NCBI GenBank assembly: GCA_003255065.1
Contig: QAOA01002140.1
Span: 82,834 to 146,833, forward strand
Direction: 5' to 3'
Origin: Cercis canadensis
Lineage: Eukaryota; Streptophyta; Magnoliopsida; Fabales; Fabaceae
Length of the DNA stretch: 64,000 nucleotides
Both the position numbers and the translations under genes were made by a program. The notes under the pieces are model-generated. The model saw only the letters and a program-made list of their open reading frames with translations. It was not told the origin of the DNA and did not search any database. How positions within the stretch are numbered: the first letter of the stretch is position 1; each line of letters begins with the position of its first letter. Below, piece by piece: positions 50,991-63,649 of the stretch.

Positions 50991-52262
50991 TACGAAACCA
51001 ACATGCAACAATTAAGAGCTAGCAAAGAGAAGGAAAGAGCAGGAAGTAGAGAAGAATTACGAATACGTGATGATTAATAAACAGGTCTTATTGGCTTTAT
51101 ATTACCCAACTTCTATTGAGGAATCACATTAAGATTAGACTGCATACCTAGCTATAATCCGAATTGCAATTGTCATTGTCTTAGGAGTAGCATTCATATT
51201 CTCACAAGAATAGGATACGGTATTTCAGTCCAATTCCATATCTATATATCTACATAGGAAAAATATAAAATTTTGAATTCTAAAAAGTGAAATCCTCATG
51301 GTTTGCCACATGGCACTACAATTTTATATAAAACATTGATTACCTTATCTCATTATATTGATACAATAATGACACGGCAATTGGTTTATTTATTTATGGA
51401 AACTGGAAACGGTAATTATTTTTTATTTAAAATACTCAACAAAAATAATATTTAATCACTCAACTAAACTATATAGAAAAAAGTAACTTTGATTTATTAA
51501 TAAATTTTAATTATTATTAAATGTCAACTATTGTTAATTCAAAGATCTTTAAAAAAGATTGAGATTTCAAGTTCATTCCTTCATATCCCAGGTAAAAAAA
51601 AAATCTATCCTTGTCTATATATGACAAAAAAAAAATATTTATCCTTATTATTATCTTCTTTAATCTTGAGTGTTTTCATCAAAATAAAACATTTATGAGA
51701 CAATTTTTAGGAAAAATATAAAATTTGAATTCCAAAAAGTAAAACCCTCATGGTTTGCCACATGGCATTATAATTTTATATAAAACATTAATTAACTTAT
51801 GTCATTATATTGCTACAATAATAACACGGAAATTATTATATTTTCTTAATTAAAACACTCAATAAAATATACTTAATGATGGTGCTGTTAAAAATATTTA
51901 AATTGTCATTATTGTAACTATTCCACAAAGTTGTCATTGCAATTGTCTTAGCATTAGAATTCATATTATCACAAGTCTGGCCTTCTGCGTCATAGTATTC
52001 CAATCCAATTATATATCTATATATCAAATATATAAAATTTGAATTTTAAAAGCCCCATAGTTTTGCCACATGCCACTATAATTTTTAATATAAAAAATTA
52101 ATGAACTTATCTCATTATATTGCTATAATAAAACATAAATAGCACGTTCATATTATCACGTACGTCTGGGTGACAGCATCTCAGTCCAATTCTATGTCTA
52201 TATATCTATACATGAAAATATCAAACTAAATTCGGAAATTCCAAGGACTGTCACATGGCACT
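50991..52262. repeat. Degenerate repeat block upstream of the STP pseudogene
   Basis: A unit containing TTTGCCACATGGCACTA and TATCTCATTATATTG recurs at about 51258-51395, 51709-51830 and 52022-52140, with a partial fourth copy at 52212-52262. A companion block (TCATATTCTCACAAG, then CAGTCCAATTC and ATATCTATATATC) precedes copies at about 51190, 51960 and 52150. It looks like an old local multiplication. No gene is present. Confidence 0.6.
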
Positions 52263-54100
52263 ATAGGGTGGTTCTATTTGAAGAGACAAATACAAATGCA
52301 GGAAACAGATTAAAGCTTTTTCATTGATGATAAGGTGTTTATATACACATAAATTTGGTGTAATTGCACCAGAGTATTCTGTAAATCTACTACAGGAATT
52401 TAAATATACAAGATATAAGATACAAATGACATGGTCAAGAAGATTTGTTTTCATTTGAAACTTCTTCAGACAATACTCCAATACGCCCCCCACAAGATGG
52501 AGGAGGGAGAGACGACTCCAACCTTGCTCGTAAGTGAAGAATGCCAAGGTGTAGACGAAGGCTTTGTTAAAAGATCAGCAAGTTGATGACTGGAGGAAAT
52601 ATGAGAAATACGCAAGGCTCTGCTACTAACAAGCTTGTTAGTAGTTGAAGTCCTTCCATCTATGTTTGTTTTCTCTATATTATATGTGTATGTGTGTGTA
52701 CTGTTATTATTTTTGTGTTATGTAATGTTTTAGTTGACTGGTTGACCAATGTAAGTAAATTGGGCAACCATTGTAAGTTAAGATGATGTGTACTTGTGCT
52801 GATGTAAGGTGCTTATGTACAAATGCTATAAAAGCCTTCTAATAGTATGAAATTATAAGTAGAAAAAAATCAGAATCGTGAAGTACTCTCTAGGAACATC
52901 TCTCTTCTTCTCTCTTCCTTCTTTGTTTCCTCCCTTATAACTAAGAAATCAAATCAATTTTCTGCTATAAACCGATAAAACAGATCCAAAAATCTACAAA
53001 GCTCCCTCACTAATTGATAATCAATTGAGATATGTTTCATTCAAGAATGAAAAACTGGGTTGGCACAAAGATAGGTAGCACCTATGTTATCCAAGAAAGC
53101 AGTTTAACACCAAGTTCTGTTAAGAGATGTTGAAGCCAAAGGATTCTGGCAACTGTTGAAGCAATAGTTCTATACTTCAGTAGATGAATGTGCAACAGAA
53201 CGTTGTTTGTGTTGAGCCCATGAGATGGGATTTGAACCCAAGTGAGCAACATAAGCTGCTGTAGAACTTCGGTCCCCTAAATCTCCTGCCCAATCAGCAT
53301 CACAATAAGCAGTGAGCTGTACATGAACAAGATGAATACAATGTAGAGTTGAGGTAACGAAGCACTCTCTTCAAAGCTTGATAATGAGCATCAGTGGGCA
53401 CTTGCATGTGCTGAGCAAGCTTATTAACGGCAAAGGCAACATCATGCCGTGTAAGAGAAGATATTGAAGAGAGCCCACAAGGTGGCGGCATACAGTGGAA
53501 TCGGTGGAGGGAGAGTTAACAGGAAATGGGCAAGAAGTAGACATGGGCGTAGATACAGGCATAGCACCATGCAGATTGGCTTTCTCAAGTAGATCTTGTA
53601 TGTATTTATGCCAAGTAATGAGCAAGCCCTTGGACGTGGGTAACAGTTCAAGGCCAAGAAAATAACTGTGTGCCAAGATCCTTGAGAGAGAAAGCCAGAG
53701 ACAGAGTTTGTGTCGAACTTCTTGAGAAAAGCTGAATCATTGCCTGTTAACAGAAGATAATATGCATAAACAAGAAAGTAAGCCACAGTACAACCATGTC
53801 TACATATAAAGAGAGAAGCATCTGATCTTGAATTGATAAACCCATAAGAGAGAAGAAATGAAAGAAGTGTCTAATACCAAGCATGGGGTGCATGCTTGAG
53901 ACCATAGAGTGCCTTCTTTAATTTACAAACATGAGAAAGTTAATGGGGACGAAAAGTGTCGGCGGTTGTTTCATATAACTTCTTCATTGAAGTGCCCATG
54001 TAGACATGATTAACATCCATTTGCCTTAAAGAACACCCTTGATTAAGAGCAAGACTAAGAACCACTTTAATGGTGAGGCTTGATAACCAAACTAACGGCT
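52263..54100 (-). mobile_element. Decayed Ty1-Copia fragment (reverse transcriptase to 3' LTR)
   Basis: On the minus strand: part of reverse transcriptase (about 54070-53680, QMDVNHVYMG, KLKKALYGLKHAPHAWY), then STPMS and [20 protein letters not shown], then RNase H ([33 protein letters not shown]), then ISHISSSHQLADLLTKP. A purine tract (CTTGTGGGGGGCG) and an LTR of about 220 bp (52483-52263) follow. Many stops and frameshifts are present, and gag, protease and integrase are missing. A solo LTR splits the RNase H region. Confidence 0.82.
52636..52998 (+). mobile_element. Solo LTR nested in the Copia fragment, target duplication AAGCT
   Basis: It begins TGTTAGTAGTTGAAG and ends AAATCTACA, 363 bp, flanked by the perfect 5 bp repeat AAGCT (52631-52635 and 52999-53003). 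A TATA-like CTATAAAAGCC lies at about 52828. Removing it rejoins the Copia RNase H region. Its sequence differs from the LTR family at 16147 and 49357. Confidence 0.88.
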
Positions 54101-54465
54101 CGTTTGGAACACATAATGAAAATCATGAAATTGGAATTGGCTCCAATGGAATAGTTATTATCATTCAGTAATTTGATGGTTTTATGAAATCAATATGGAA
54201 TTAAATTAAAATAGTTTACAAAAGACATAAATATATCTCATTTTGTAAAATTAATGAGGATATGTTGGGAAAATAATACATTAATTACGTAAAATAAAGC
54301 GTGAAACGAGCAATCTCACCTCTCAAGGTGGAAATGTTGATTCCCACTTCTATAGAATCAGGCTTAGAATAGAATTATCATTTTATGTTTTTTTTTTTTT
54401 TTTTACCANGTTTTTTTTTTTTGTTACCAAACATTGGAAACATCATTCTATGTATCAAACAAATT
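54101..54465. mobile_element. Probable MITE
   Basis: The left text CGTTTGGAACACATAATG and the inverse of the right text near 54465 (TGTTTGATACATAGAATG) are similar, suggesting terminal inverted repeats. It abuts the broken edge of the Copia fragment. Poly-T and an N (54409) lie inside. No target duplication is confirmed. Confidence 0.4.
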
Positions 54466-55680
54466 TGAATAAGATATCGAATATGTCACAAGATTGAAAT
54501 TTACTAGACATTTTACACTGCCATCCTTTATGATTTGAGGAAGTCGATATTCGTTGTATGTGAATGAACTATATTTTCGGCTTTTGCAGTTCCCACATTC
54601 TTCACTTTGTTGATTTCCTTCTGTTTCTAAGCAGAGACCAACACAACTATATCATTGGTTTGCTCAAGAATGCAAAAGCCAACTAAAGTTCTCTCACATA
54701 TTACATTTTAATAAAAAAATTAATTAATTAAATATATAATATGTTTTTAATATTATATTATATTTAGAATTTAAAATTTTTTATTTATTTATTCTATACT
54801 ATATTTTTAACTTTTATAAAAATAAAAATAAAAATTATATATATATAAAAGAGCATGAGAGGTTTTGGGGAAGAGGGGGATGCGGGTGGATGGGGGTTGG
54901 GAGGGACAGTTACGCCCTTGCACAGGGTGTGACCTCCTTTTTCTTTTATTTTAAAAAATAAATATTAATTGACTTTTTTTGTTTTTAATTGAAAAAGAAG
55001 GGTGGAACCCCTATTCCAAAAAAAAAAAAAAAACTTATATATATGCAAATAATTTAAAAATTTTAATACTCCTACAAATAATTTCCAAAACATTATTAAT
55101 GAGAAAAAGCCCATGTTCTTTTATTTTAAAAAATAAATATTAATTGATTTTTTTGTTTTTAATTGAAAAAGAAGGGTGGAACCCCTATTCCAAAAAAAAA
55201 AAAAACTTATATATATGCAAATAATTTAAAATTTTTAATACTCCTACAAATAATTTCCAAAACATTATTAATGAGAAAAAGCCCATGACTAAATTCATCT
55301 ATTTGTGTCATATTTTATGTCACATAATTTCGTAGGATGACAACGTCCTCTTGTTTGTATATAAGTCCAAATAAAAACTAGAACAACACATGGCTTCAAT
55401 CAAGCCACATGTTGAGTGTATAACAAATTCTCTTTCAAAAGAAGGAGAACCAAGTTCTAGAGTCATTTTATGTGACTATAATTTTTACCAAACTTTTTTT
55501 AATTAATTATAGACATTTTTTTTTGGGTTTGAATAATTAAATTATAGACATGATATTAGGTTGAACATAAGGCCATTTATTACCAAAAATAGAAAATCAC
55601 CTTGGGGCCCCTTTAGTCTGCAACGTGTAAGTTAATTCGAGTGGGCCCATCGATATCCATTGAGAGCCCAATTTTGGAAT
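54466..55680. repeat. Spacer with a real tandem duplication of about 175 bp
   Basis: 54941-55115 is repeated at 55116-55287 with few differences, mostly in homopolymer length. No N lies between the copies, unlike the joins elsewhere. No gene is visible. Confidence 0.7.
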
Positions 55681-57044
55681 CCTTTATAAGGCGTTTATTG
55701 GCCTCTTTTACAAGGCTTATCACTTGTGGCAAAACACTAATGGCTACGCAGAGATAAGGTACAACAGTCGCTGCCGATATCTTCGTCAATCTTAATACAT
55801 GAATTAATACAAGTACTTTTTGGCAAATGAAATTAAAGCAAGGACCAACAAGTGCTCATTTAGTTTCTGCTATCAAACCAAGCTTGCATGTGCCTGAGAC
55901 TGCAGTTTCTTAGAGTCGGGTACGTATTCACCAACCTTTCTTCTTATGCCATTTCTGGTGTTCTGTTTCTAATTTTTTATTCCCTTCTCTGGGTTCAGCA
56001 CTTTTCAGAGGAACCCTTCTAAATGTTTTCATGTTTGGTAAGCTCGGAAAATAATGGAAAGGAAACTATGGTTATGATGATTTCTATTCTATAGTGAACG
56101 GATAAGTCTTGGTTCATTTTGCCAAGCACTTGTTGATAATCAGTAAGTAAGTCTTTGTGGAGGTTCAACTGAGATCAAGTTATGATTTTTTATTTCTGCA
56201 CTCTTTCATTTTGCCTGCTGTCAAATAGTGAAAACAAGGTCTTCAAGGAATTGTAATTGTTTATGACATGATGATTCTTTTCAAATTGCAAGCATGCATG
56301 TTACAGTATGCTGGTAAAAGTAGGCGTCTATGGTTGGAGAACAGAAAATTTAGTGAACATTTTAGAAAATCTGTGCAGAATGTGATGAGGTTAATAGTGA
56401 TTAGAAAAACTATTTTACAGTTCTGGAAATAAGAAATGGATATAAGTGTAAAATTTAATAGTATTTTGGGGCAGCCTTATAGTGAAATTAAAAAATAAAT
56501 AAATAAATAAAAATCTGTGAAGGGTTTGTCAAGTAGTGAGCATCTGTTGGCTCTTTAAACAATAGGTAATTAATTTTTTTCTTTAAGTATGCAGAGTACT
56601 TTGGACAAGCCAATGTCTATGCTCCATGGGATCAAGTTGCTTTTCTCTTAGTTTCATACAAATATACCAATTTGAACATTTTGTGGTAGCTAGGCCAAAA
56701 AAAATTTAAAAAAAAATGTGGTAGTACTATGGAGATCAAATTTATTGTTGGATAATCTGTTGTCTCTTCAGTGTACTAGGCATTGCTTGGGTGGTTTCAT
56801 ATGCATGTATAAAAACTAGCATGGATATTCTTTTATGCTGAAAAGGTTTCCAACTATGATAGATCAGATTAAATATAAATCCAAAGGATCTGCACTTTTT
56901 GATTGTGGCTCACTGATTTAATGCTATCAAGATCATCAATTATGATTGTCGTGGGATACTACAGTTTTAAGAGCAAAAAACTGTGTCTTAGAGAAATATG
57001 GTTGCTTATACTTTCCACTTTTAAATCCTTTTCTTCAGGTTTAC
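55681..57044 (+). promoter_or_regulatory. RBL9: Promoter and 5' leader of the rhomboid-like gene, with leader intron
   Basis: A TATA-like CTTTATAAGG lies at about 55681-55690. A likely donor (G/TACGT context) starts at 55920, and the acceptor TTCTTCAG ends at 57038, six bases before the ATG. The leader intron would be about 1.1 kb. The transcription start is inferred. Confidence 0.5.
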
Positions 57045-60000
57045 ATGGCTGCATTGCCTATATGTTACAAAACAGCTTACAAGGACCAAAATCTACCTAT
57101 CCAAAGTGCAGTAAGACAGAATGAAAAAAGATTCATGTATGACTATGTTGATATACTCCGGTCCTTCTCGTCAGTTCCCAATCATATTTCTTGGAGATGC
57201 TGTTCCTCATATACTGTTGGTGATATCTTAACAAAATCAAACACAAGAGAGGCAATTCCACCTAGATGTCATAGTGGAGGTTCTTTGCATAAGATCACGA
57301 CAGAAATGACTCTCATACGCAGGGTTTTTGGTCGAGGCAGCCACCTGTGCTGCAGTCGTGGAAATTTTTCTAAAAAGGACAACCTTTCCACAGTTTGGTA
57401 CTCATTGGAGTCTGATATTAATGAGAATCAACTGAGATCACTAGATTCTTATTTTGAAAAACTCAAATATAATGCAGAACGGTCTTCTTTTGATTCATCT
57501 AACAAGGTGATCCAGGTGCATTCTAGAGATGATCAATCCAGATTAAAGAATGGGCTGGAGTCTCTTGATTCTTATCTTGCCAAACTAAATAATGGTAAGA
57601 TATTAGTATTTCGAGTATTACAGTGCCTTCTCATTTATTACCCACCTGGTATTCCTGTCCTTTCCTAGTATTTTGTCTCACAACAGCAAAAATACAAGGC
57701 ATATTCAAGGTGTGAATAAACATGACTAGTCAGTTCAAATGCTACCGACAAAGGAATGTTCTTTTAATAAATTTCAAGAGGCTCACAAAAGAAATTGCAA
57801 GGCGTATATGCATGAATCATGTACTACTAAATCCAACTACAGCCTTTCTCATTGTCACAAGAGTTTAATACAAAACTGTCTATCTGTGTGTGATTATTAG
57901 TACTTGTGGCAAATATAAACTTAAGATATTTTCTCATTTTCAGGGGAAAACCAAGAATATCATGTGCCATCTACTTATGTTGAGAATTATTATGAAGGGA
58001 ATTCAACAGAAAAATCATTTCCTGTAGGCGAAGATAATGAAAGAAATTATGGCAGGAAACCGAATACTTTTGTGGACATAAGGAGAATAAGGGGTGATAG
58101 GGATCCAATCACCTCTAGAGATTCACAGCAGGATTATGAAACCTCTGATCTGTACCTAATGTAAGCCCTTTTGTGTCTTGATGCATGTTTAATCTGTTCA
58201 GAGACTGCTCCTTTTCTTGTTGCTGATGTACTTACTTTTCCCTTATGAGTAATTTAATACCAGGTATCTTACTAAATACTCTCTTATGCTCTTTTTTGTT
58301 TTTAACCTTTGTTGCAGTGGTATATTGGAATCCATAAACATTGCCGTGTTTCTATTTGAAATGGCAAGTCCAGTAAGGAACTCTGACTTGGAGCTATTTT
58401 CTCTTCCATTACTATACGGTGCGAAGATAAATCATTTAATCGTCCTTGGAGAATGGTGGAGGCTAGTAACACCTATGTTTCTGGTACAAGATTGAGAATT
58501 GGGTTCGTGTTTTCATTCCACCAATATGGAGCACTTTTTCCATAACATATATAGTACATTCAATTATGGGAATTGGATTCATTTTAGATTTTTCTAACTC
58601 ATAGTAGAATTTAACCCACAAGTCCAACCATTATAGTCTATTACTTCAAAGTTAACAATATAACTGAAAGAATTACATTCATTGCTTAAAATTATCATGA
58701 AAATCATGGATAGTGTGAGCTGATATAATGCATTATATGTATGATATTGTTGGGAAGTCTACAAACTCATTTCAAGAGTTTACCGAGAAACAATATCTTT
58801 AGTCAGGTTTGAAAGATACTTATAATACCACTGATACTTATAATACCACTTGCTAAATTAATCTCATTGCAACTGAGTTTCTTATACCTGCTTCTTAACA
58901 TTTTGGTACGCAGCACTCGGGAATCTTTCACATGGCTCTCAGTTTTTGGTCCCTTCTTACATTTGGACCTCAAGTTTGTAGAGGCTATGGTTCATTTACC
59001 TTTCTCTTGATCTACATACTGGGAGGAGTTTCTGGAAACTTGACAAGTTTTCTACATACACCAGAGCCAAGTGTTGGTGGGACGGTAAGTGTCAATTCAC
59101 TTCTTATCCTTCCTTAGTTTCATTCAATATTTCTGATATTTTGTTTTACAAGGTTAGTGTAAAAAATTTCAATTTTCCAAGATGTTGGTTTATCAGAGGT
59201 TGTACAGCATTTCAGAAAAGCTAAATGAGCATCTTAGTCTTAGATATAAGATTGGCATGAAATAAGTCACATATTAAAGCAATAATCAAATAGTCTGATA
59301 CACAAATAATAACTCTCAGTTCCACCCGCATGGCCTTTGATTGGTGCTTCTATAGTTCAATAGTTCTGGATTAGTATGAGTGGACAAGGTTGGCTTCCGG
59401 CTTATTCTGCCGGTTAATTACCAAAGTGTGTATTCATTTGTTTCCAATTTCCATCTTCCTATGTCTAACTCCACCATGCTCTCAGGGACCTGTATTTGCC
59501 ATAATTGGTGCTTGGCTCACATACCAAATCCAAAACAAAGATGCAATTGCAAATGATGCTTCAGAGACCATGCTCCGAAAGGCAATAACTGTTACAGCTC
59601 TCGGTTTCATATTGTGCAACTTAGGTCCAATTGATGAATGGTATGTCTTAATTCATATGGAGAAAGTAGTCCATATATGAAAATTAGTAATTATGGAAAG
59701 AAACTTAATAAAAGGATTTAACACGAAAAGAAAGAAAGAGATGAAGTTAAAATAATGAGAGCACCATATATCACAATTATTTATATTTTATAATAGGTAA
59801 TATGATAATCCTTGATAAGCCATGAATATGCATGAAAGCTCAAAATATATTGGAATGGAAGAAAAAGATTAATAAATTGAATGTTGCATGTTTTCAAAAT
59901 GTTTCTTTTAATTGGAAATCTGAAACCTTTTGGTGGGTGACTGGTTTTTAGGACACACTTTGGAGCAGCTTTCACAGGCATGGCTTATGGCTTCTTCACA

Positions 60001-60213
60001 AGTCCAATACTTCAGTTGGACGATGCGTCTTCAGGAACTAATCAAGAAGAAGGACTGAAACTTGTTAGAAAATATGGTGATTCTTGTAAATCACTTGTAG
60101 TATTCACCATCTTCATCCTTGTTTTAGGCTCGTTCCTTTTCTTTATGGAACCACCCCTCAATGCACTTCCATCTCTCAATGCACTTCCATCTCTCAATGC
60201 AGCAGCATCTTGA
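57045..60213 (+). CDS. RBL9: Plastid rhomboid-like protein, RBL9 type, predicted protease-dead
   Basis: Six coding exons: 57045-57594, 57944-58160, 58318-58483, 58914-59084, 59486-59640, 59952-60213. All have GT-AG borders and consistent phases, giving 506 residues. Residues 1-255 are a long hydrophilic N-terminal region, probably starting with a plastid transit peptide. The rhomboid core covers about 256-480, with GEWWRLVTPMFL, HSGIFHMALSFWSLLTFG, LIYILGGVSGNLTSFLH and VGGTGPVFAIIGAW. Active rhomboids have a GxSG serine; here the position is threonine (residue 368, GGTG), and the Asn expected four residues after the HxxxN histidine is Ser. The later TM6 His may be kept (THFGAAFTG). I infer a pseudoprotease in plastid membranes, as in Arabidopsis RBL9-type proteins (At5g38510 from memory). 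The last residues contain a small repeat, LNALPS. No disabling lesion is visible, so the gene looks functional. Confidence 0.88.
60158..60200 (+). repeat. 18 bp coding tandem repeat at the rhomboid C-terminus
   Basis: CTCAATGCACTTCCATCT occurs twice, followed by a partial third unit, encoding LNALPSLNALPSLNA just before the stop. Length variation here would only change the tail. Confidence 0.85.
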
Positions 60214-61398
60214 CAAGTTTATATATTTGTAGATATTGGATGCAACATATTGGTCAGGTTTCTTCTGCAGATTTAGCTGTATTATAGGCATTAGGAAGGC
60301 ACTTGGAACTATGAAACACAGACACGAGACATGTACATACATAAAATCCATGACAATCTATATATATATATATTTTTTTCTGGTGTTAATAGTATTTCAA
60401 GGTTGTGTTCACTGGCACACATCATCAACAAGTTTAAGTTTAAAATGGAGGCAGCATTTAGAATGATCTTGACTCCATGAATCCTGTTTTGATCTTCTCC
60501 TTGGTGAAGCGATCTGATTAGACCGGTTAGATACGCCAACTAAACCAAAGAGGGGTGTGAATTTGGTGTTGTAATAAATAATATAACAATTTAAAGCACA
60601 AATGTCTCAAAAAATGCCTGAATTCTAAGCATACAGGTTATATATATCCAACAAAGTATAAAAGCAAAACAAAGGTGGTCGTTTCCTCTTACTGTTGTAA
60701 CAAGTTCAGCTTGCAATTGCTCAACTTCTCTCTTAGTAGACTTGTCACCACATTTTCTGCTGTAAGCTTACCTCTTAGAATATGCCTCATTCAGATATAA
60801 AAGCTTAACAGGAGTAGAATAAGTCATGATGTTAGAAAAACACATAAATAAAAGCATCTAATAATAGTTTCTGAAGCTATAACACCCAAATAAAAACATA
60901 CTTATCAATGCATAGAGAATACTTGTTTGTCCTAGCTTGATCACTATCAAGTTGACCTGTCACAAATAATAACAGTATGACCCCTCTTCTATTGGCTTCG
61001 ATCATTTTGAGTTGTAGTAAAGTGGTCAACCAGCAAATAGGGAAAACTTGAAATTATCAAAGCAACCGAAGCCTAAACAGTATTTGCAATCTTCATTTGT
61101 CGCCATCTCTTAGGTTATGTTACACGTTTATGTTGCTTAGTAACAAAAGAAAAAGGGGAAAAAAAAAATTTGACCTTTTAATTTGTCTTGGAGGATTCGG
61201 AATCTTTTCTGATATTCATCTTAATTTTGTCTTTCTCGTTAACATTTTATAATTTGACATTTATGTAACTATTTGAGAGTTTATGTTAACATTATTTTTT
61301 TTTTTTCTTTTGGTTTACATGTTAACATTATTTCTGGTACATTAATTATATCTTCTTTTACTAGCTTCAAGGTCAGATCATTGCTCTATATATACTAG
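60214..61398. other. 3' UTR of the rhomboid-like gene and spacer
   Basis: The 3' UTR probably reaches about 60450-60650. The remainder is AT-rich with no gene. Confidence 0.5.
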
Positions 61399-61945
61399 AC
61401 TTAATTGTAATTTTTGTCATCCTATTTTAATAATTTGAACTTTTTAATCATTTTTATTTAAAAATAAATAATTTAATCCTTTTATATTCATAAAATATAT
61501 AATTTTGGTTCTTTTATCTTTAAGCCAAAATTTCTTAGGTTTATTTTAAGATGTAAAGTTCTTTGATTCATAATTACACTATTCATATTGAAGATACATG
61601 TCTTGTGAACCTTTCCACAAAATTTCAACTCGATTGAACTGTGAATGTCTACATCTCCTGTTAGATGAAAACTTCTAGTTTTGATATTTTGGGCTGCATC
61701 TCACCGTGGGATCGAGCTGAAATTTTGTGGGGAGATTCGTAAGATGTAACTCTTCAATCTGAACAGTGAGATTATGAACTAGAGAACTTTACACCTTAAA
61801 TTAGACTTGAGAAATTTGGCTCAAAGATAAAATGACTAAAATTGCACATTTTATGAATATAAAAAGACTAAATTGTTTATTTTTAAACAAGAATGACCAA
61901 AAAATTTAAGTTGTTAAAATAAGATGATCAAAATTACAATTAAGT
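61399..61945. mobile_element. 547 bp hairpin (foldback) MITE
   Basis: The left arm starts ACTTAATTGTAATTTTTGTC and the right end is its near inverse. The two arms, each about 250 bp, are inverted copies over almost the whole element, with a short centre near 61660-61700. No reading frame. A target duplication is not clear because both flanks are TA repeats. Confidence 0.8.
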
Positions 61946-63649
61946 ATATATATTATTGGTAGGTGACATAAATATTTGTTACTGGGTAACTAAACAAAAG
62001 TATTTTTTAATAGATGACACATCTATCCTATCAATTTCCAAAATTAGTCGATCACAACTAGTAGTAGTCACATCACTATGGTTGCTTTCCAAATTGTGGT
62101 GTCCTTCGGAAACTTCACATTGTTGTTCTTCTCCTCACATGCATGTATTCTCGTCAAAGATATCAGCTGCTAATTAATCATTTGATTAGATTTCTTTCTA
62201 GTACAATTATATAACTATTGAAGAAATTAAACAACGGCAAGTACAATTAGATAATTTTGGATAAAACTTATTTGAATTGAACAATCCATCTAAAGCTTTC
62301 ATAGAGCTTCCAAAATTATGAAGAGGGGGAGTCAAGTTACCTAAAGAAACAAGCTTCAAAAAAATGGTCGTCTAGATCAGTTGGGCAAGAGACCAGCATT
62401 AAGTACCTTTGGTATGGGAATAATGAGGAGAAAATTTTATCAATGAAAATTTTTACATATATAAAAAGAAATCCTTTGCATAAAAAAGAAACTAAAGAAA
62501 AACCTGAGGTGCCTTTAAATTTTCAGGATTTTTGCAAGTTATTCCTAAATTTTTTTTTTCATACCAAAGAACTTTACTTTTTTGTATACCTAAAGGGTGA
62601 TTCTATTATATCAGAGAAATATATGATACTTTTTTGACATAATAGCAGAACAACCATTAATATGGAAAACAATTAATCTATAAAAAATAAACAACCAAAA
62701 TTAAGTACTTTTACATCAACGATAATTAATGTTGTCACGTTAAAAATATATCATATACTTCTCTGGCATGTGAACATAAAAATTTTCACTAATAAAATTT
62801 TTGCCTCAGTACCTCATTCCTCATACGCAACCTTACAAAGATGAGTTGCTATCCATATAAATGGTGAATTTTGTTTCAATGCTTACGCTGATGATTTGGT
62901 ATACAAATTATTTTTACAACCTTGTGTAATAAGTGGTGATGAAGCTTAAGCTGTTGTGCCTGTCTTGGTTTATGAAGCTTATAAAAAATCCTCTTAATTG
63001 GTGATCAATTATATTAATTTAGATTTCATTTTAATTGTTGATGCAACCTCTCATCTTTATCACTCCATACTAAGCTTGTTGAAGGCAGTTTTTTTTTTAT
63101 TAAATAAATAAATTTAAGCTAATGACATGTGAGTCTAACGGTACATCTTATGATTATAATAAAAAAAAAAAAAATTGATGTCAAGAATTTTATTCTCGTC
63201 ATGTATTATCCTCATCACTCATTTTCTCAGTGCATTATAATTACACTCTCTTGTAACCCAAAAAATAAATAAATTTAAATTTTTTAGTTAGAAATAATGA
63301 TAGAGTGAAGATTTAAACCTAAAATCTCAACCCAAAGAAAAGTTCCTAGATTGATTGTGGTTATGTTCTTAAAGGTGGTTATTAATTTTACTGGTGTCAA
63401 AAGTGTTAATTAACTGAACATTTACTTTCTTATATCTTTATCTTCTTCCAGCTTTTCAGTTTAGCTTAAAATATCTCGCGTCATCCTCATCGCTATCATC
63501 AGCATTAATTGTTTGCTACCAGCCCATTTTCATTTTCATAAAGTGATCTTCAATAGCATTCATTCCTCCGTAAGGGAACTAACAAACCAAACTTTTAATT
63601 AGCAATATATAATCTAACACTTACCAAAATTGTGGAAAAAACAAGAAGA
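61946..63649. other. AT-rich spacer
   Basis: No recognised gene, repeat or RNA. Several short open frames look like chance frames. Confidence 0.5.
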
